Part shown: in pieces, positions 37,138-45,820 of the stretch
Numbering within the stretch: position 1 is the stretch's first letter
Layout of the letters: every line of letters starts with the position of its first letter
Origin: a virus
Virus record (IMG/VR): IMGVR_UViG_3300010157_000087
Location: 1-52,045 of that record
Reading direction: 5' to 3' (one strand)
Length of the DNA: 52,045 nucleotides
Translations under genes and position numbers: made by a program
The notes under the pieces: model-generated
Databases searched by the model: none
What the model was told of the DNA's origin: nothing
Seen by the model: the letters and a program-made list of their open reading frames with translations, nothing else

Positions 37138-37446
37138 ATGAATACTGACGCATTAATTGCTCATGCACGAGCACGTTTTGATCATGTGGCCGCTCGCCGT
37201 GTGCTAAAAGAAAAGTACGAAGCCCGAATGTTGTTTGCCCATGGCGGCGGCATGTGGCGAGCAGGCCCTGAACTACAATGTGTCCTGTTGAGTTGTGCGC
37301 AAGACAAAGACGTTGTGCTGTTGGACTTGTATGAAACTCCTGTGAGAGTAAACGTTCCTGAACTGTTTGCTCGATCACACAGCCATTGGCAAGAACAAAT
37401 GAATGCATGGCTTATAGAATATGAAGAACAGAGTCGCAAACGATGA
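37138..37446 (+). CDS. Unknown 102-residue protein
   Basis: The first gene after the terminator. The N-terminus is helical and charged (LIAHARARFDHVAARRVLKEKYEARM), followed by FAHGGGMWRAGPEL and a strand (VVLLDLYETPVRVNVPEL), and a Trp-rich amphipathic end (HWQEQMNAWLIEYEEQ). I do not recognise a named family. A small assembly chaperone for the fibres is one possibility suggested by position, size and charge, but there is no direct evidence. It overlaps the next gene by ATGA. Confidence 0.7.
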   Translation: MNTDALIAHARARFDHVAARRVLKEKYEARMLFAHGGGMWRAGPELQCVLLSCAQDKDVVLLDLYETPVRVNVPELFARSHSHWQEQMNAWLIEYEEQSRKR

Positions 37447-38252
37447 CCACGGGCGCATTGATATTTGCGTTTGACAATGAATCGACTGACTACATTGCTA
37501 TGGCTGGATGGAGTGCTCGAAGAATTCATAGGCACCTCAACATTCCGGTGGCCATCATCACGGACGCAGATCCAACAGATCCAAGACTTGTTGGTGCAGA
37601 TCAAGTCATTAATACAACGCCTGCATCCGGCGGAACACGTTGGTTTGAGGATTATCAAGCCACTGTGTCTTGGTACAACGCAGGTAGAACTGATTCATAT
37701 CGACTGTCGCCTTGGGATCAAACCCTAGTACTGGATGCTGACTATGTGGTATGCGGTAATGAATTACAAACAGTAATTGATAGCCCACAAGATTTTATGT
37801 GTCATAGACTGGCCTGGGACATGACCAGCATGAATGACTTTGATGGACTCAACTATTTTGGCCATAATCGCATGCCCATGTGGTGGGCCACTGTGATGAT
37901 GTTCCGTAAGAGCAACACAGCACAATACATTTTTGATTCGATGAACATGATCAAAAACAACTGGCGTCACTACAAAGATCTCTATCACATCACAGGTACC
38001 AACTATCGCAATGACTATGCACTCAGTATCGCCCTGGGTATTGTGAGTGGCCATACCATGCAAGTAGACAACATACCATTTAGATTGGCCACGGTCATGC
38101 CCGAGCATACGCTCACTCAACTAGATGAAGACTTTTTCCAAATTGAATATACAGGAGACGACAAACGTCCCAAAAAGATAGCCTGGGCAGGCACAAGTTT
38201 TCATGCCATGGGCAAAAAGCACCTGGGAGACATCATTGCCAATTCTCGCTGA
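37443..38252 (+). CDS. GT-A type glycosyltransferase-like protein
   Basis: This 269-residue protein starts in an ATGA overlap. Its layout fits nucleotide-sugar transferases of the GT-A fold: an N-terminal strand (GALIFAFDNESTDY), a helix (AGWSARRIHRHL), IPVAIITDAD, and a DxD-like LDADYVV motif (D98, D100) that would hold the metal and nucleotide diphosphate. Later segments WWATVMMFRKS and NDYALSIALG fit the acceptor half. The next gene is a diverged paralogue with the same start and an E-A-D in place of D-A-D. Acceptor and sugar are unknown. Confidence 0.65.
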   Translation: MTTGALIFAFDNESTDYIAMAGWSARRIHRHLNIPVAIITDADPTDPRLVGADQVINTTPASGGTRWFEDYQATVSWYNAGRTDSYRLSPWDQTLVLDADYVVCGNELQTVIDSPQDFMCHRLAWDMTSMNDFDGLNYFGHNRMPMWWATVMMFRKSNTAQYIFDSMNMIKNNWRHYKDLYHITGTNYRNDYALSIALGIVSGHTMQVDNIPFRLATVMPEHTLTQLDEDFFQIEYTGDDKRPKKIAWAGTSFHAMGKKHLGDIIANSR

Positions 38253-38970
38253 GCGCGGCTATCTCATACCAGCCGTCGATACTGACACAACGGACTATGT
38301 GGCTTGTGCTGAACAACTGGCTGACAGCATACGCCGGTGGCACCCTGCGGCCAACATAACCATACTCACCAGAGACCAGTTGCCCAATGGCGACCAAGGC
38401 GGGTTTGCAAATGACTGGCAGTGCTTTGCGGCCAGTCCTTATAGACAAACAATCAAACTAGAAGCAGACATGGTTATAGCCAGTCCTGTTGATCACTGGT
38501 GGACCATGCTTGAACACAGAGATCTTGTGATATCTACTGGTGCTAGAGACTTTTATGATCAACCTGCTGAAAGTAGATTCTATAGAAAAGTGTTTGATGC
38601 CAATCACTTGCCTGATGTTTACAATGCTATCACATACTGGCGTGTGAGTCAAACAGCACAAGAGTTCTTTCGACTGGTACGTGATATATTTGAAAACTGG
38701 ATCAAGTATCGAACCTTGTTAAAATTTCCTGATGAAGAGCCCACAACAGATCTGGTGTATGCAATGGCTGCGCAGATCATGGGTCCTGAACTGGTCACCA
38801 TGCCATTTGTGAGTTATCCCCGAATTGTGCATATGAAACGACACATGATCTCAACTCACTCACACAATTGGACACAAGAATTGGTATGGGAATCCAATCC
38901 GCTGAGGTTTAATACTGTGGCACAGTGGGGGGCAGTACACTATCATCAAAAGGACTGGCGACATGAATGA
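38236..38970 (+). CDS. GT-A type glycosyltransferase-like protein, paralogue of the preceding gene
   Basis: I chose the TTG at 38236 because GGGAG lies just upstream and because its N-terminus then aligns with the preceding paralogue (GYLIPAVDTDTTDY against GALIFAFDNESTDY). An ATG at 38203 would add 11 residues inside the previous gene and has no ribosome site. From the TTG it has 244 residues. KLEADMVI (E76, D78) takes the DxD place. ITYWRVSQTAQEFF and EPTTDLVYAMAAQIMG parallel the paralogue. A role in sugar transfer is inferred from fold pattern only. Confidence 0.62.
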   Translation: MPILAERGYLIPAVDTDTTDYVACAEQLADSIRRWHPAANITILTRDQLPNGDQGGFANDWQCFAASPYRQTIKLEADMVIASPVDHWWTMLEHRDLVISTGARDFYDQPAESRFYRKVFDANHLPDVYNAITYWRVSQTAQEFFRLVRDIFENWIKYRTLLKFPDEEPTTDLVYAMAAQIMGPELVTMPFVSYPRIVHMKRHMISTHSHNWTQELVWESNPLRFNTVAQWGAVHYHQKDWRHE

Positions 38971-39298
38971 GCAAGAGTTCTTGGAATTTTGGAAAGCCAT
39001 TGAGTGGCCGGAAATTAGACCTGTCTATCTTAGACTTTACTACGATGATTTGGGTCTGCCATTATTTTACAGTCACGAAGATCAACCTGGTAAGTATATT
39101 GACATTACCCCAGAACAGTTTGCATTGGGAGACCTGCAGGTGAGTGTGGTCAATGGTGTGTTGACGCCACGCAAGCGACCTGTGACACCTAAACTGGTAC
39201 CCAGTGATCAAGGAATACCTTGCGATCCCAATGATATTGCGGTTGTGGTGGGTGAGCGACAAACACATCAACGATGGAAATTACGGATACATGAATAA
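38963..39298 (+). CDS. Unknown 111-residue protein
   Basis: It starts at ATG 38963 with AAAAGGA upstream and overlaps the previous gene by 8 nt. The N-terminus is aromatic and acidic (EFLEFWKAIEWPEIRPVYLRLYYDD), followed by GLPLFYSHEDQPGKYIDITPEQFALGD-type strands and a Pro/Lys-rich stretch. The compact strand-rich layout suggests a small single-domain protein. No family is recognised and no catalytic motif is seen. It is probably co-expressed with the glycosyltransferase-like genes around it. Confidence 0.65.
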   Translation: MNEQEFLEFWKAIEWPEIRPVYLRLYYDDLGLPLFYSHEDQPGKYIDITPEQFALGDLQVSVVNGVLTPRKRPVTPKLVPSDQGIPCDPNDIAVVVGERQTHQRWKLRIHE

Positions 39299-39992
39299 AA
39301 GCATGTTGGTCAATGGTTGTAGTTTCAGTAGAGGACCAGGATCCTGGCCTTATCATCTGGGTTATGAAATTTCAAATTTAGCCCAGGCAGGAGCCGGCAA
39401 CACTTACATACACGAAACTACTATTGCTGAACTTGCAAGGCGATCATATGATGCAGTTACCATTATGTGGACCGCTCCTCAACGTCAAGACATGAGAGTC
39501 AGTGATATTGATCAATTTGCCGGTAGCAAGTATACCAGTGCATATCAGCATTTACAAAATGATTGGCTAGAAAAAATTGTTTGGCCCAAAAACGATCAAG
39601 ACTATGTTGAAAAAAATTGGGTTTTTGGTTGCGGATATATCAATGGCGAGCAGGCTTTGAAAAAAACTCGCGTGTTTGAATCAGTGTACCGATACCAAGC
39701 AACCTTAGAATTTGAGCAGGGTTTTCTAATCAAGATGATATCTTTACAGAACACCCTCAAACAAATGAACATACCATATCTGTTTACCTTTTATCATCCT
39801 TACTTTGATGGATTGAAAGAATATGATCTTTTTAAACTTCTAGATCTAGAATCAATATATAACGATACAAACATAACAGATATCATGCGTGACAACAACT
39901 GGTATGATACAGATGGAATGCATCCTGGTACACAAGCCCACCAAGCCTGGGCAGAAATTTTAAAGAATATATGGCAACAAAAATTGACGTAG
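39291..39992 (+). CDS. SGNH/GDSL hydrolase-like protein
   Basis: The protein has 233 residues from ATG 39291, chosen over the far upstream 39204 because the SGNH domain begins at once and the upstream part overlaps another gene. Block I is VNGCSFSRG (S11 or S13 is the likely nucleophile), block II is AQAGAGN (G36, N37), and the C-terminal DTDGMHPGTQAHQAW supplies the Asp-x-x-His pair (near 206-211). This is the clearest SGNH protein in the window. Such enzymes act as esterases or O-acetyl transferases/hydrolases on glycans. It sits between glycosyltransferase-like genes, which fits glycan modification. Confidence 0.72.
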   Translation: MNKSMLVNGCSFSRGPGSWPYHLGYEISNLAQAGAGNTYIHETTIAELARRSYDAVTIMWTAPQRQDMRVSDIDQFAGSKYTSAYQHLQNDWLEKIVWPKNDQDYVEKNWVFGCGYINGEQALKKTRVFESVYRYQATLEFEQGFLIKMISLQNTLKQMNIPYLFTFYHPYFDGLKEYDLFKLLDLESIYNDTNITDIMRDNNWYDTDGMHPGTQAHQAWAEILKNIWQQKLT

Positions 39993-40900
39993 CAGATTTA
40001 GACTGCATTTACCTATCGTATGACGAACCGCAACGAGAAGAATTTTGGGTCCGGATCAAGAACATGGTGCCTTGGGCTTGTAGGGTCGATGGTGTACTGG
40101 GAAGCGATGCGGCACATAAAGCCGCGGCCCTGGCTTCTGAGTCTGAGCGATTTATACTCATTGATGGAGACAATATCCCTGACCCGGCTTTTTTTAATCA
40201 AACACTTGATTTTCCCACTGGTGATTATGAGCAGGCTGTGTTCCGCTGGCGAGCACGTAATCACATCAACGGATTGATGTACGGCAACGGTGGGCTGAGT
40301 TCATGGACCAAAACACACGTGATGAACATGCGCACCCATGAAAATACAGATGGCGCAACAGAAACACAAATAGAGTTTTGTTTTGATCCGCTATATTGGG
40401 CCATGCATAACTGTTACTCAGTTACCTATCCCAATGGTTCAGCATACCACGCCTGGCGTGCCGGATTCCGTGAAGGTGTCAAGATGTGTTTGAATCGTGG
40501 AGCCAAGCCCACAGTGTCAGAGTTCAAGGACCGTGTGCATCATCGTAACCTAGATCATCTAACCATATGGCATAATGTGGGCGGCGACGTTGATTATGGT
40601 TACTGGTCAATTGCTGGCGCACGTCAAGGAACTTATATGACAATGCTCACAAACTGGGATTATCTACAGGTACAAAACTTTGCGGCCTTGGCCGAACTTT
40701 TCAATACTGTAAAAGATGATCAACCTGAAATTATTGCCAATCGACTGGCAGATGAACTGACCACACAACTGGACCTGCCCATGCACATGCTCACGGCTGA
40801 AGCCAGTCGTTTTTTCAAGCATCATTATCGTAGCAATTGGCACAATCGAGGCATAATGGCCAGAGAGATGGATGTGATCAGATTTCAAGAAGGATGGTAA
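39971..40900 (+). CDS. Glycosyltransferase-like protein (GT-A, DGD motif)
   Basis: This 309-residue protein overlaps the previous gene by 22 nt. The N-terminal half has DCIYLSYDEPQREEFW, VDGVLGSDAAHKAAALASE and FILIDGDNIPDPAFF; the DGD (D65, D67) is the likely metal-binding motif. LMYGNGGLSSW and YHAWRAGFREGVKM follow. The pattern is that of a small GT-A transferase family seen in marine phages, as far as I can recall; the donor sugar is unknown. The C-terminal 80 residues are helical. An AAGGATGG at its 3' end serves the tiny next frame. Confidence 0.65.
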   Translation: MATKIDVADLDCIYLSYDEPQREEFWVRIKNMVPWACRVDGVLGSDAAHKAAALASESERFILIDGDNIPDPAFFNQTLDFPTGDYEQAVFRWRARNHINGLMYGNGGLSSWTKTHVMNMRTHENTDGATETQIEFCFDPLYWAMHNCYSVTYPNGSAYHAWRAGFREGVKMCLNRGAKPTVSEFKDRVHHRNLDHLTIWHNVGGDVDYGYWSIAGARQGTYMTMLTNWDYLQVQNFAALAELFNTVKDDQPEIIANRLADELTTQLDLPMHMLTAEASRFFKHHYRSNWHNRGIMAREMDVIRFQEGW

Positions 40901-40901
40901 T

Positions 40902-41018
40902 ATGAATTGGAGACATGCTTACACTGATCATTACACTGTGGATCTTGATGAAAAATTCAACACCTGGAACAAAGACAAATTACACCCTGACCAGGAAAAA
41001 CTATCAAAAATTTGCTGA
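40902..41018 (+). CDS. Tiny 38-residue frame
   Basis: ATG 40902 lies one base after the previous stop and has AAGGA nine bases upstream. The product (MNWRHAYTDHYTVDLDEKF and a Lys-rich end, ending KIC) is polar and has no recognisable motif. It may be a real small protein or the truncated front of a lost gene, since a sharp drop in GC follows it. Confidence is low because of length. Confidence 0.4.
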   Translation: MNWRHAYTDHYTVDLDEKFNTWNKDKLHPDQEKLSKIC

Positions 41019-41048
41019 TTTGATATCACTCAGAATTAAAAAATTATT

Positions 41049-42026
41049 ATGATTATTATGCCAAACATTGATCAACATATTTGGAATCTAGAATTCCTAA
41101 CAGTTGATATCATATACGAATTTCAAAAAAATGGCAAAGTCGTAATTAACTTAAACAACGAAGGTCCTGACGCCAATGAGTTAGGACTATACCCTATTCT
41201 AGATTATATCACTAAAAAATTTAATATTGACAAGAAGTTAATCAGCATACAAACACGCAATCTCTTAGAGAACCATGCGGACTATCAGATAATAAAACGC
41301 AACCCTTTATATGTTACTGAGGTCCAGGAGTTTATCAAACATCACGACTATACAAAAAAGAACTTTTATCAAATAAAACATTTTGGATTGTTTATTGGTA
41401 GATCAAATTGGCAACGATTTTGGATCTCATCAGAAATGTTTGGGCGATATCGAGACAAAACATTACAAACATTTTTATATGATCCTATAAACGATTTCCA
41501 TAAATCTCATTTGGGATTCGATCAATTATACACTGAAACTAGAGCACAATGTAATCTATCATTCATGTCACAATTGTTGTCACAATCGCCTGTCAGACTT
41601 GATTTTGTAGATAAATTTCCTATTGTAACTCCAGCACATTTTGAGATCAGCAAACACTATCATAAATTTTTCTCAGAGATAGTCTGTGAAACATATTCAG
41701 CAGGGCAAAGTTTTTATCCAACTGAAAAAACATGGCGCCCTATTGCTTGTCAAACACCTTTCATGATACAGGGTCCTGTAAACTTTCTACAAAATCTTCA
41801 TAAACTTGGATTCAAAACATTTCACCAATGGTGGGACGAAAGTTATGATGAAGATGGAAGCCTATTAGGAATCAGAACCATTTTAAAAAATGTTGAGCGT
41901 CTAAGCAAGATGTCTGCGGCAGAGTTGGAGTCTATGTATAACAATATGAAACCAGTACTCGAGCATAATCATAATGTTTTGTCAGAACTTACTGATAAAT
42001 CTTTTGAGATATTCTATGACCAATAA
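41049..42026 (+). CDS. Glycosyltransferase-like protein (GT-B type C-terminal half)
   Basis: The protein has 325 residues, with ATGs at 41049 and 41058 both possible; no ribosome site is clear. The C-terminal half contains FSEIVCETYSAGQSFYPTEKTWRPIACQTPFMIQ-type sequence: an acidic-aromatic strand, the E-K-T-W-R-P-I loop, and a following GPVNFLQNLHKLGFKTF and WWDESYD. This arrangement recurs in the protein at 43379 (LRSEKIYKPIAMGHPFIAV, HHAGFQTFGHLIDESFD) and fits the donor-site half of GT-B enzymes of the exostosin or fucosyltransferase kind. The gene is strongly AT-rich compared with its left neighbour, suggesting separate acquisition. Confidence 0.6.
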   Translation: MIIMPNIDQHIWNLEFLTVDIIYEFQKNGKVVINLNNEGPDANELGLYPILDYITKKFNIDKKLISIQTRNLLENHADYQIIKRNPLYVTEVQEFIKHHDYTKKNFYQIKHFGLFIGRSNWQRFWISSEMFGRYRDKTLQTFLYDPINDFHKSHLGFDQLYTETRAQCNLSFMSQLLSQSPVRLDFVDKFPIVTPAHFEISKHYHKFFSEIVCETYSAGQSFYPTEKTWRPIACQTPFMIQGPVNFLQNLHKLGFKTFHQWWDESYDEDGSLLGIRTILKNVERLSKMSAAELESMYNNMKPVLEHNHNVLSELTDKSFEIFYDQ

Positions 42027-43389
42027 AAGTGTATTCATGGGCTCAGCAGAACTCATGAAAGACCAACTGGGCAATGCATTATGCTTGGCCAAATGGAAAC
42101 AAGTGAGTTTGCACTTGCCCACTGGACACAATAACAGTTGTTATCATCCACCCTTGCATGAGATTCCCGTAGAGAATCTTGCAACCAACCCTGGTAGTTT
42201 ACACAACACGCCATACAAAAAAGAACAACGAAAAATCATGTTGCGGCAAGAGCGGCCTTCAGAATGCTCCTACTGTTGGAACATGGAAGATCAGGGCAAG
42301 TTAAGTGATAGACACTATCGTTCAGGCGAGCCCTGGGCCGCAGTAGATTTTGAAAAGATTGCTAATTCAACAGGGGATGAAGACATAGTTCCTAGTTATG
42401 TAGAAGTCAATTTCAATCATGCCTGTAACTTGTCATGCAGTTACTGTAGCCCGCAGTTTAGTTCAACTTGGCAAGCGGAAGTTGATAGGCTGGGAGGATT
42501 TCCTACCTCAACTATGCATAATGATCCTGCGCATTTTACGGGTAACAAACGACCCATCCCAGTACGTGAACACAATCCTTATGTGGAAGCATTTTGGGCA
42601 TGGTGGCCTGAGTTATACCCTGCACTAGAACACTTTCGCATGACTGGTGGTGAACCGCTGATGGACCGGAACACTTACCGGGTATTTAATTATGTGTTAG
42701 ACAATCCCTCTAAAAAATTACATCTTAATGTTACTAGTAACTTTTCAGTAGAACCCGAATTGTTCAAACGCTATCTTGACTATGTAAAACGCATCTGTGA
42801 TGGACGCATCGAACACTTCATGCAGTATGTGAGCGTGGATTCAGGCATACCTGCACAGGCTGAGTACATACGTCATGGTCTTGATTACATGCGTATGTTC
42901 CACAATGTGGATCGCTATTTGACTCAAGTTCCTAGTTACAATAGTCTTACATTTATCATAACCATGAACAATCTTTCTGTCACAGGATTGAAATCATTGC
43001 TGGGTTGGATCCTGTTCCTAAGAAGAACACACAGCAGAACCTATCAACGAGTATGGTTTGATACTCCTGTGCTACGCACACCTGCCTGGCAGAGTCTGCA
43101 AATATTGCCGGAAAGTTACGCCGCCAAACTAGAAGAAGTCAAGCAGTTCATGCTGGAACACATGGAAGATCCAAGATATCCGCATCAAGGGTTTAAGGAC
43201 TTTGAAGTGGCACGACTGGATCGAGACATTGCCTGGATGCGTAGTGCCCAAGACCAAGATCATTCACAGGCACGTGCAGATTTTTACAGATTCTTTGCAG
43301 AACACGATCGTCGACGCGGTACTGATTTCTTGGCTACATTTCCTGAGATGCAATCATGGTGGCGAGAATGCGAATATCATGCTAGGTAA
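42016..43389 (+). CDS. Radical SAM protein with N-terminal twitch-like module
   Basis: The protein has 457 residues from ATG 42016, overlapping the previous gene by 11 nt. An earlier ATG at 41974 adds a segment with no homologous look. The N-terminal module has CLAKWKQVSLHLPTG, SCYHPP and CSYCWNMEDQG; one cluster cysteine is replaced by a C-Y-H arrangement. The radical SAM motif is CNLSCSYC (C137, C141, C144), the GGEPL loop follows MTGGEPLMDRN, and a substrate-side VSVDSGIPAQAEYIRHGL segment is shared with the paralogue at 44485. The C-terminus ends with FYRFFAEHDRRRGTDFLATFPEM, the tail motif common to this group. Substrate unknown. Confidence 0.87.
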   Translation: MTNKSVFMGSAELMKDQLGNALCLAKWKQVSLHLPTGHNNSCYHPPLHEIPVENLATNPGSLHNTPYKKEQRKIMLRQERPSECSYCWNMEDQGKLSDRHYRSGEPWAAVDFEKIANSTGDEDIVPSYVEVNFNHACNLSCSYCSPQFSSTWQAEVDRLGGFPTSTMHNDPAHFTGNKRPIPVREHNPYVEAFWAWWPELYPALEHFRMTGGEPLMDRNTYRVFNYVLDNPSKKLHLNVTSNFSVEPELFKRYLDYVKRICDGRIEHFMQYVSVDSGIPAQAEYIRHGLDYMRMFHNVDRYLTQVPSYNSLTFIITMNNLSVTGLKSLLGWILFLRRTHSRTYQRVWFDTPVLRTPAWQSLQILPESYAAKLEEVKQFMLEHMEDPRYPHQGFKDFEVARLDRDIAWMRSAQDQDHSQARADFYRFFAEHDRRRGTDFLATFPEMQSWWRECEYHAR

Positions 43390-44488
43390 TCGCAGACTAG
43401 TATGTGATACTTCATGCGAAATCTATCCCGAAATTAAACATCTGGTAGATGAAACATTTTGGGATTTTGAGCAGTATGTATCTCAGTCCAATGACATTGT
43501 GATACTTGCCAGGCAAACTGTAAATCGTCACTCAGATCGAGTAAAACAACTGGCCGAAACTTGTTTGCCTGTGTTGGCCAATCCTACCGAAGGTTCTATA
43601 GTTCTCAAACTACAATGTCAACGATTAGGATTACTGAATTATATCCGAGATCAAAAAATGCTACTGGTTGGTTGCGGAGAAATGGAGCCAGATCTTAATT
43701 GTTTAGTTTATGATCAGTATGCTTACAAAGCCACATGTTACATCAGTAATAACGAACAATGTGCTCGTGTGGATGAAATTTATAAAAAACTTCACAAACC
43801 CTACCTGTTCTTGTTTTTGAATGGACGCACAAGGCCGCACAGAAAATACATGATAGAAAAGATGCGTGACGCTGGTCTACTAGAACATGCACTATGGACT
43901 AATCTAGACACAACTCCAGTATATCATCACACTTATGTAACAGACTTGTGTGAAAGACCCAGTGCAATACAATTGCTACCCTTAGAATACGAAGTAGAAC
44001 AATTTCACGCAGGGCAGAAAGATCAGTATCAATACGCTTTTGTCAAGGATGAACTGTTTGATAACAAATGGGGAGACATATATATTCGATCCGAACCCTA
44101 TATTGATACCTATTTTAGCCTGGTATCAGAAACTGTGTTTGATTATCCTTACAGCCTGCGTAGTGAAAAAATATACAAACCAATTGCCATGGGGCATCCG
44201 TTCATAGCAGTGGCCAATTGCGGGTTTTATCAAGACTTACATCATGCAGGATTTCAAACCTTTGGTCATCTAATAGATGAATCATTTGATAGGATAGACA
44301 ACAATCAAGATCGCCTGGATAGAATTGCACAAGTGGTGCAAGACTTATGTAGGAGTGATCTGGCCGAATTTCTGGTTGCAAGTCAGGCAGTAACTAAGTA
44401 TAATCAACAACACTTGGCAGCAGAAGGCGTTCGAGTTTTTCGAGAATTTCCTGAGCGATTTGCCAATTTTATTCAAAGCAATTTGTGA
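43379..44488 (+). CDS. Glycosyltransferase-like protein (GT-B type)
   Basis: The protein has 369 residues from ATG 43379, which overlaps the previous gene by 11 nt; an upstream ATG at 43202 lies deep in that gene and is rejected. The middle contains YLFLFLNGRTRPHRKYMIEKM, a motif seen in capsule and LPS transferases, and the C-terminal half has the SLRSEKIYKPIAMGHPFIAVAN loop with GFYQDLHHAGFQTF, like the protein at 41049. It is probably a second sugar transferase of the same broad fold. It sits between two radical SAM genes and overlaps the next by GTGA. Confidence 0.62.
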   Translation: MLGNRRLVCDTSCEIYPEIKHLVDETFWDFEQYVSQSNDIVILARQTVNRHSDRVKQLAETCLPVLANPTEGSIVLKLQCQRLGLLNYIRDQKMLLVGCGEMEPDLNCLVYDQYAYKATCYISNNEQCARVDEIYKKLHKPYLFLFLNGRTRPHRKYMIEKMRDAGLLEHALWTNLDTTPVYHHTYVTDLCERPSAIQLLPLEYEVEQFHAGQKDQYQYAFVKDELFDNKWGDIYIRSEPYIDTYFSLVSETVFDYPYSLRSEKIYKPIAMGHPFIAVANCGFYQDLHHAGFQTFGHLIDESFDRIDNNQDRLDRIAQVVQDLCRSDLAEFLVASQAVTKYNQQHLAAEGVRVFREFPERFANFIQSNL

Positions 44489-45816
44489 ACGATTTAGATT
44501 TTAAACACACAATATTAGACACATTATCTCAAAGTTTTTGTGCAGCCAAATGGTACAACGCTACCATCTGGTTAGGCTCTGGCATGACCACGTCATGCCA
44601 TCATCCGCCGGCCCATTTGATTGACATTGATAAAGTCTCTAACAACCCTAGGCTGTTGCACAATACTGACCAAAAGAAAGAAGACCGCAGAAAGATGTTG
44701 GCCGGCGAGCGTCCTGCAGGTTGCGAGTATTGCTGGAAGATTGAAGACATGGGCAAGGATGCTATATCAGACCGTGTGTACAAATCAAAGATATATCCTA
44801 TAGAGGCACTAGATGAGGCTTATAATACTCCTGCCGACGATGACGTCAATCTCCGTACATTGGAAATTGCTTTTGATCGTACTTGTCAATTTGCTTGCTC
44901 TTACTGCAACCCTGCTTTTAGCACAACTTGGGCTAACGATATCAAACGTAACGGACCCTACCACAATCTTGTTAGTGACGGGCGCAATCACTTTACCCAC
45001 ACCCATGATAGTGCTCAGTTGTTTAAGATCACGGAGGCTAATCCCTACATTGATGCATTTTTTGCATGGTGGGAAACGGATCTACATCATACCCTCCAGG
45101 AACTCAGAATTACCGGAGGCGAGCCCCTTATGTCTGCCCACACTTGGCGACTTATTGACTGGTTTCGAGACAACCGGGGACGTAGTAGCACACGCCTTGC
45201 TATCAATAGTAACCTGGGAACCGACGTTGACATTGACCGATTGCTTGCCAGCACACGAGGAATGGCTATCGACCTATACACAAGCAATGAATCAATCTCT
45301 ACACAAGCAGAGTACATCCGCGATGGGCTGGTCTGGGACGATTGGGCCAACAACGTAGAACGATTGTTAGATTCAGGGCAGTTCCGTGGCATACATGTGA
45401 TGTCGACCATTAATGCACTATGTTTAAGCACACTAGATCAATTGCTGGAATGCATAATGAATTGGAAACTGGAATATGGTCGAGATGCTATCAGTTTCAC
45501 ATTAAATATCCTGCGCTTTCCGTCATTTCAATCACCGCTAGTATTGCCCGATGCCCAGCGCCGAGTATATCAACAACGCTTGGAGACATGGCTTGAGCAC
45601 TGGGCTGACAGTGAATTCATTCATGAACACGAGGTCAATCACACACAACGCCTAATAGACTATTTGGATGTGGTAAAGACTCCACACTCGGAAGCATTTG
45701 ATCGCCCTAAACTATTGAATGATTTCCGACAGTTCTATACACAGTACGATCAGCGTCGTGGCAAAGACTTTGTCCAAGCATTTCCCGAATTGGCAGATTG
45801 GTACAACACAATCTAA
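44485..45816 (+). CDS. Radical SAM protein with N-terminal twitch-like module
   Basis: This 443-residue protein starts at GTG 44485 in a GTGA overlap. The N-terminal module (CAAKWYNATIWLGSG, SCHHPPAH, CEYCWKIEDMG) closely follows the paralogue at 42016. The radical SAM motif CQFACSYC gives C134, C138 and C141; RITGGEPLMSAHTW is the GGE loop. ISTQAEYIRDGL is shared with the paralogue. The C-terminus LNDFRQFYTQYDQRRGKDF and FPELADWYN carries the group tail. Part of that tail is copied, almost base for base, at 47210-47250. Substrate unknown. Confidence 0.88.
   Translation: MNDLDFKHTILDTLSQSFCAAKWYNATIWLGSGMTTSCHHPPAHLIDIDKVSNNPRLLHNTDQKKEDRRKMLAGERPAGCEYCWKIEDMGKDAISDRVYKSKIYPIEALDEAYNTPADDDVNLRTLEIAFDRTCQFACSYCNPAFSTTWANDIKRNGPYHNLVSDGRNHFTHTHDSAQLFKITEANPYIDAFFAWWETDLHHTLQELRITGGEPLMSAHTWRLIDWFRDNRGRSSTRLAINSNLGTDVDIDRLLASTRGMAIDLYTSNESISTQAEYIRDGLVWDDWANNVERLLDSGQFRGIHVMSTINALCLSTLDQLLECIMNWKLEYGRDAISFTLNILRFPSFQSPLVLPDAQRRVYQQRLETWLEHWADSEFIHEHEVNHTQRLIDYLDVVKTPHSEAFDRPKLLNDFRQFYTQYDQRRGKDFVQAFPELADWYNTI
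45715..45755 (+). repeat. Copy 1 of a dispersed repeat (radical SAM C-terminal tail)
   Basis: The first 26 bases from TTGAATGATTTCC are identical to 47210-47235, and the next 15 differ at three bases. In this copy it encodes LNDFRQFYTQYDQR in the tail of the radical SAM protein. Confidence 0.85.
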
Positions 45817-45820
45817 TCCC

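Noticed and set aside
43202-43378. Upstream extension of the GT-B-like gene to ATG 43202
   Set aside because: It would lie entirely inside the radical SAM gene; the ATG at 43379 gives the usual short overlap.
44813-45358. 181-codon plus-strand frame in another phase of the radical SAM gene at 44485
   Set aside because: The overlapping frame encodes the CQFACSYC and GGEPL motifs; this one is a Leu/Thr-rich shadow.
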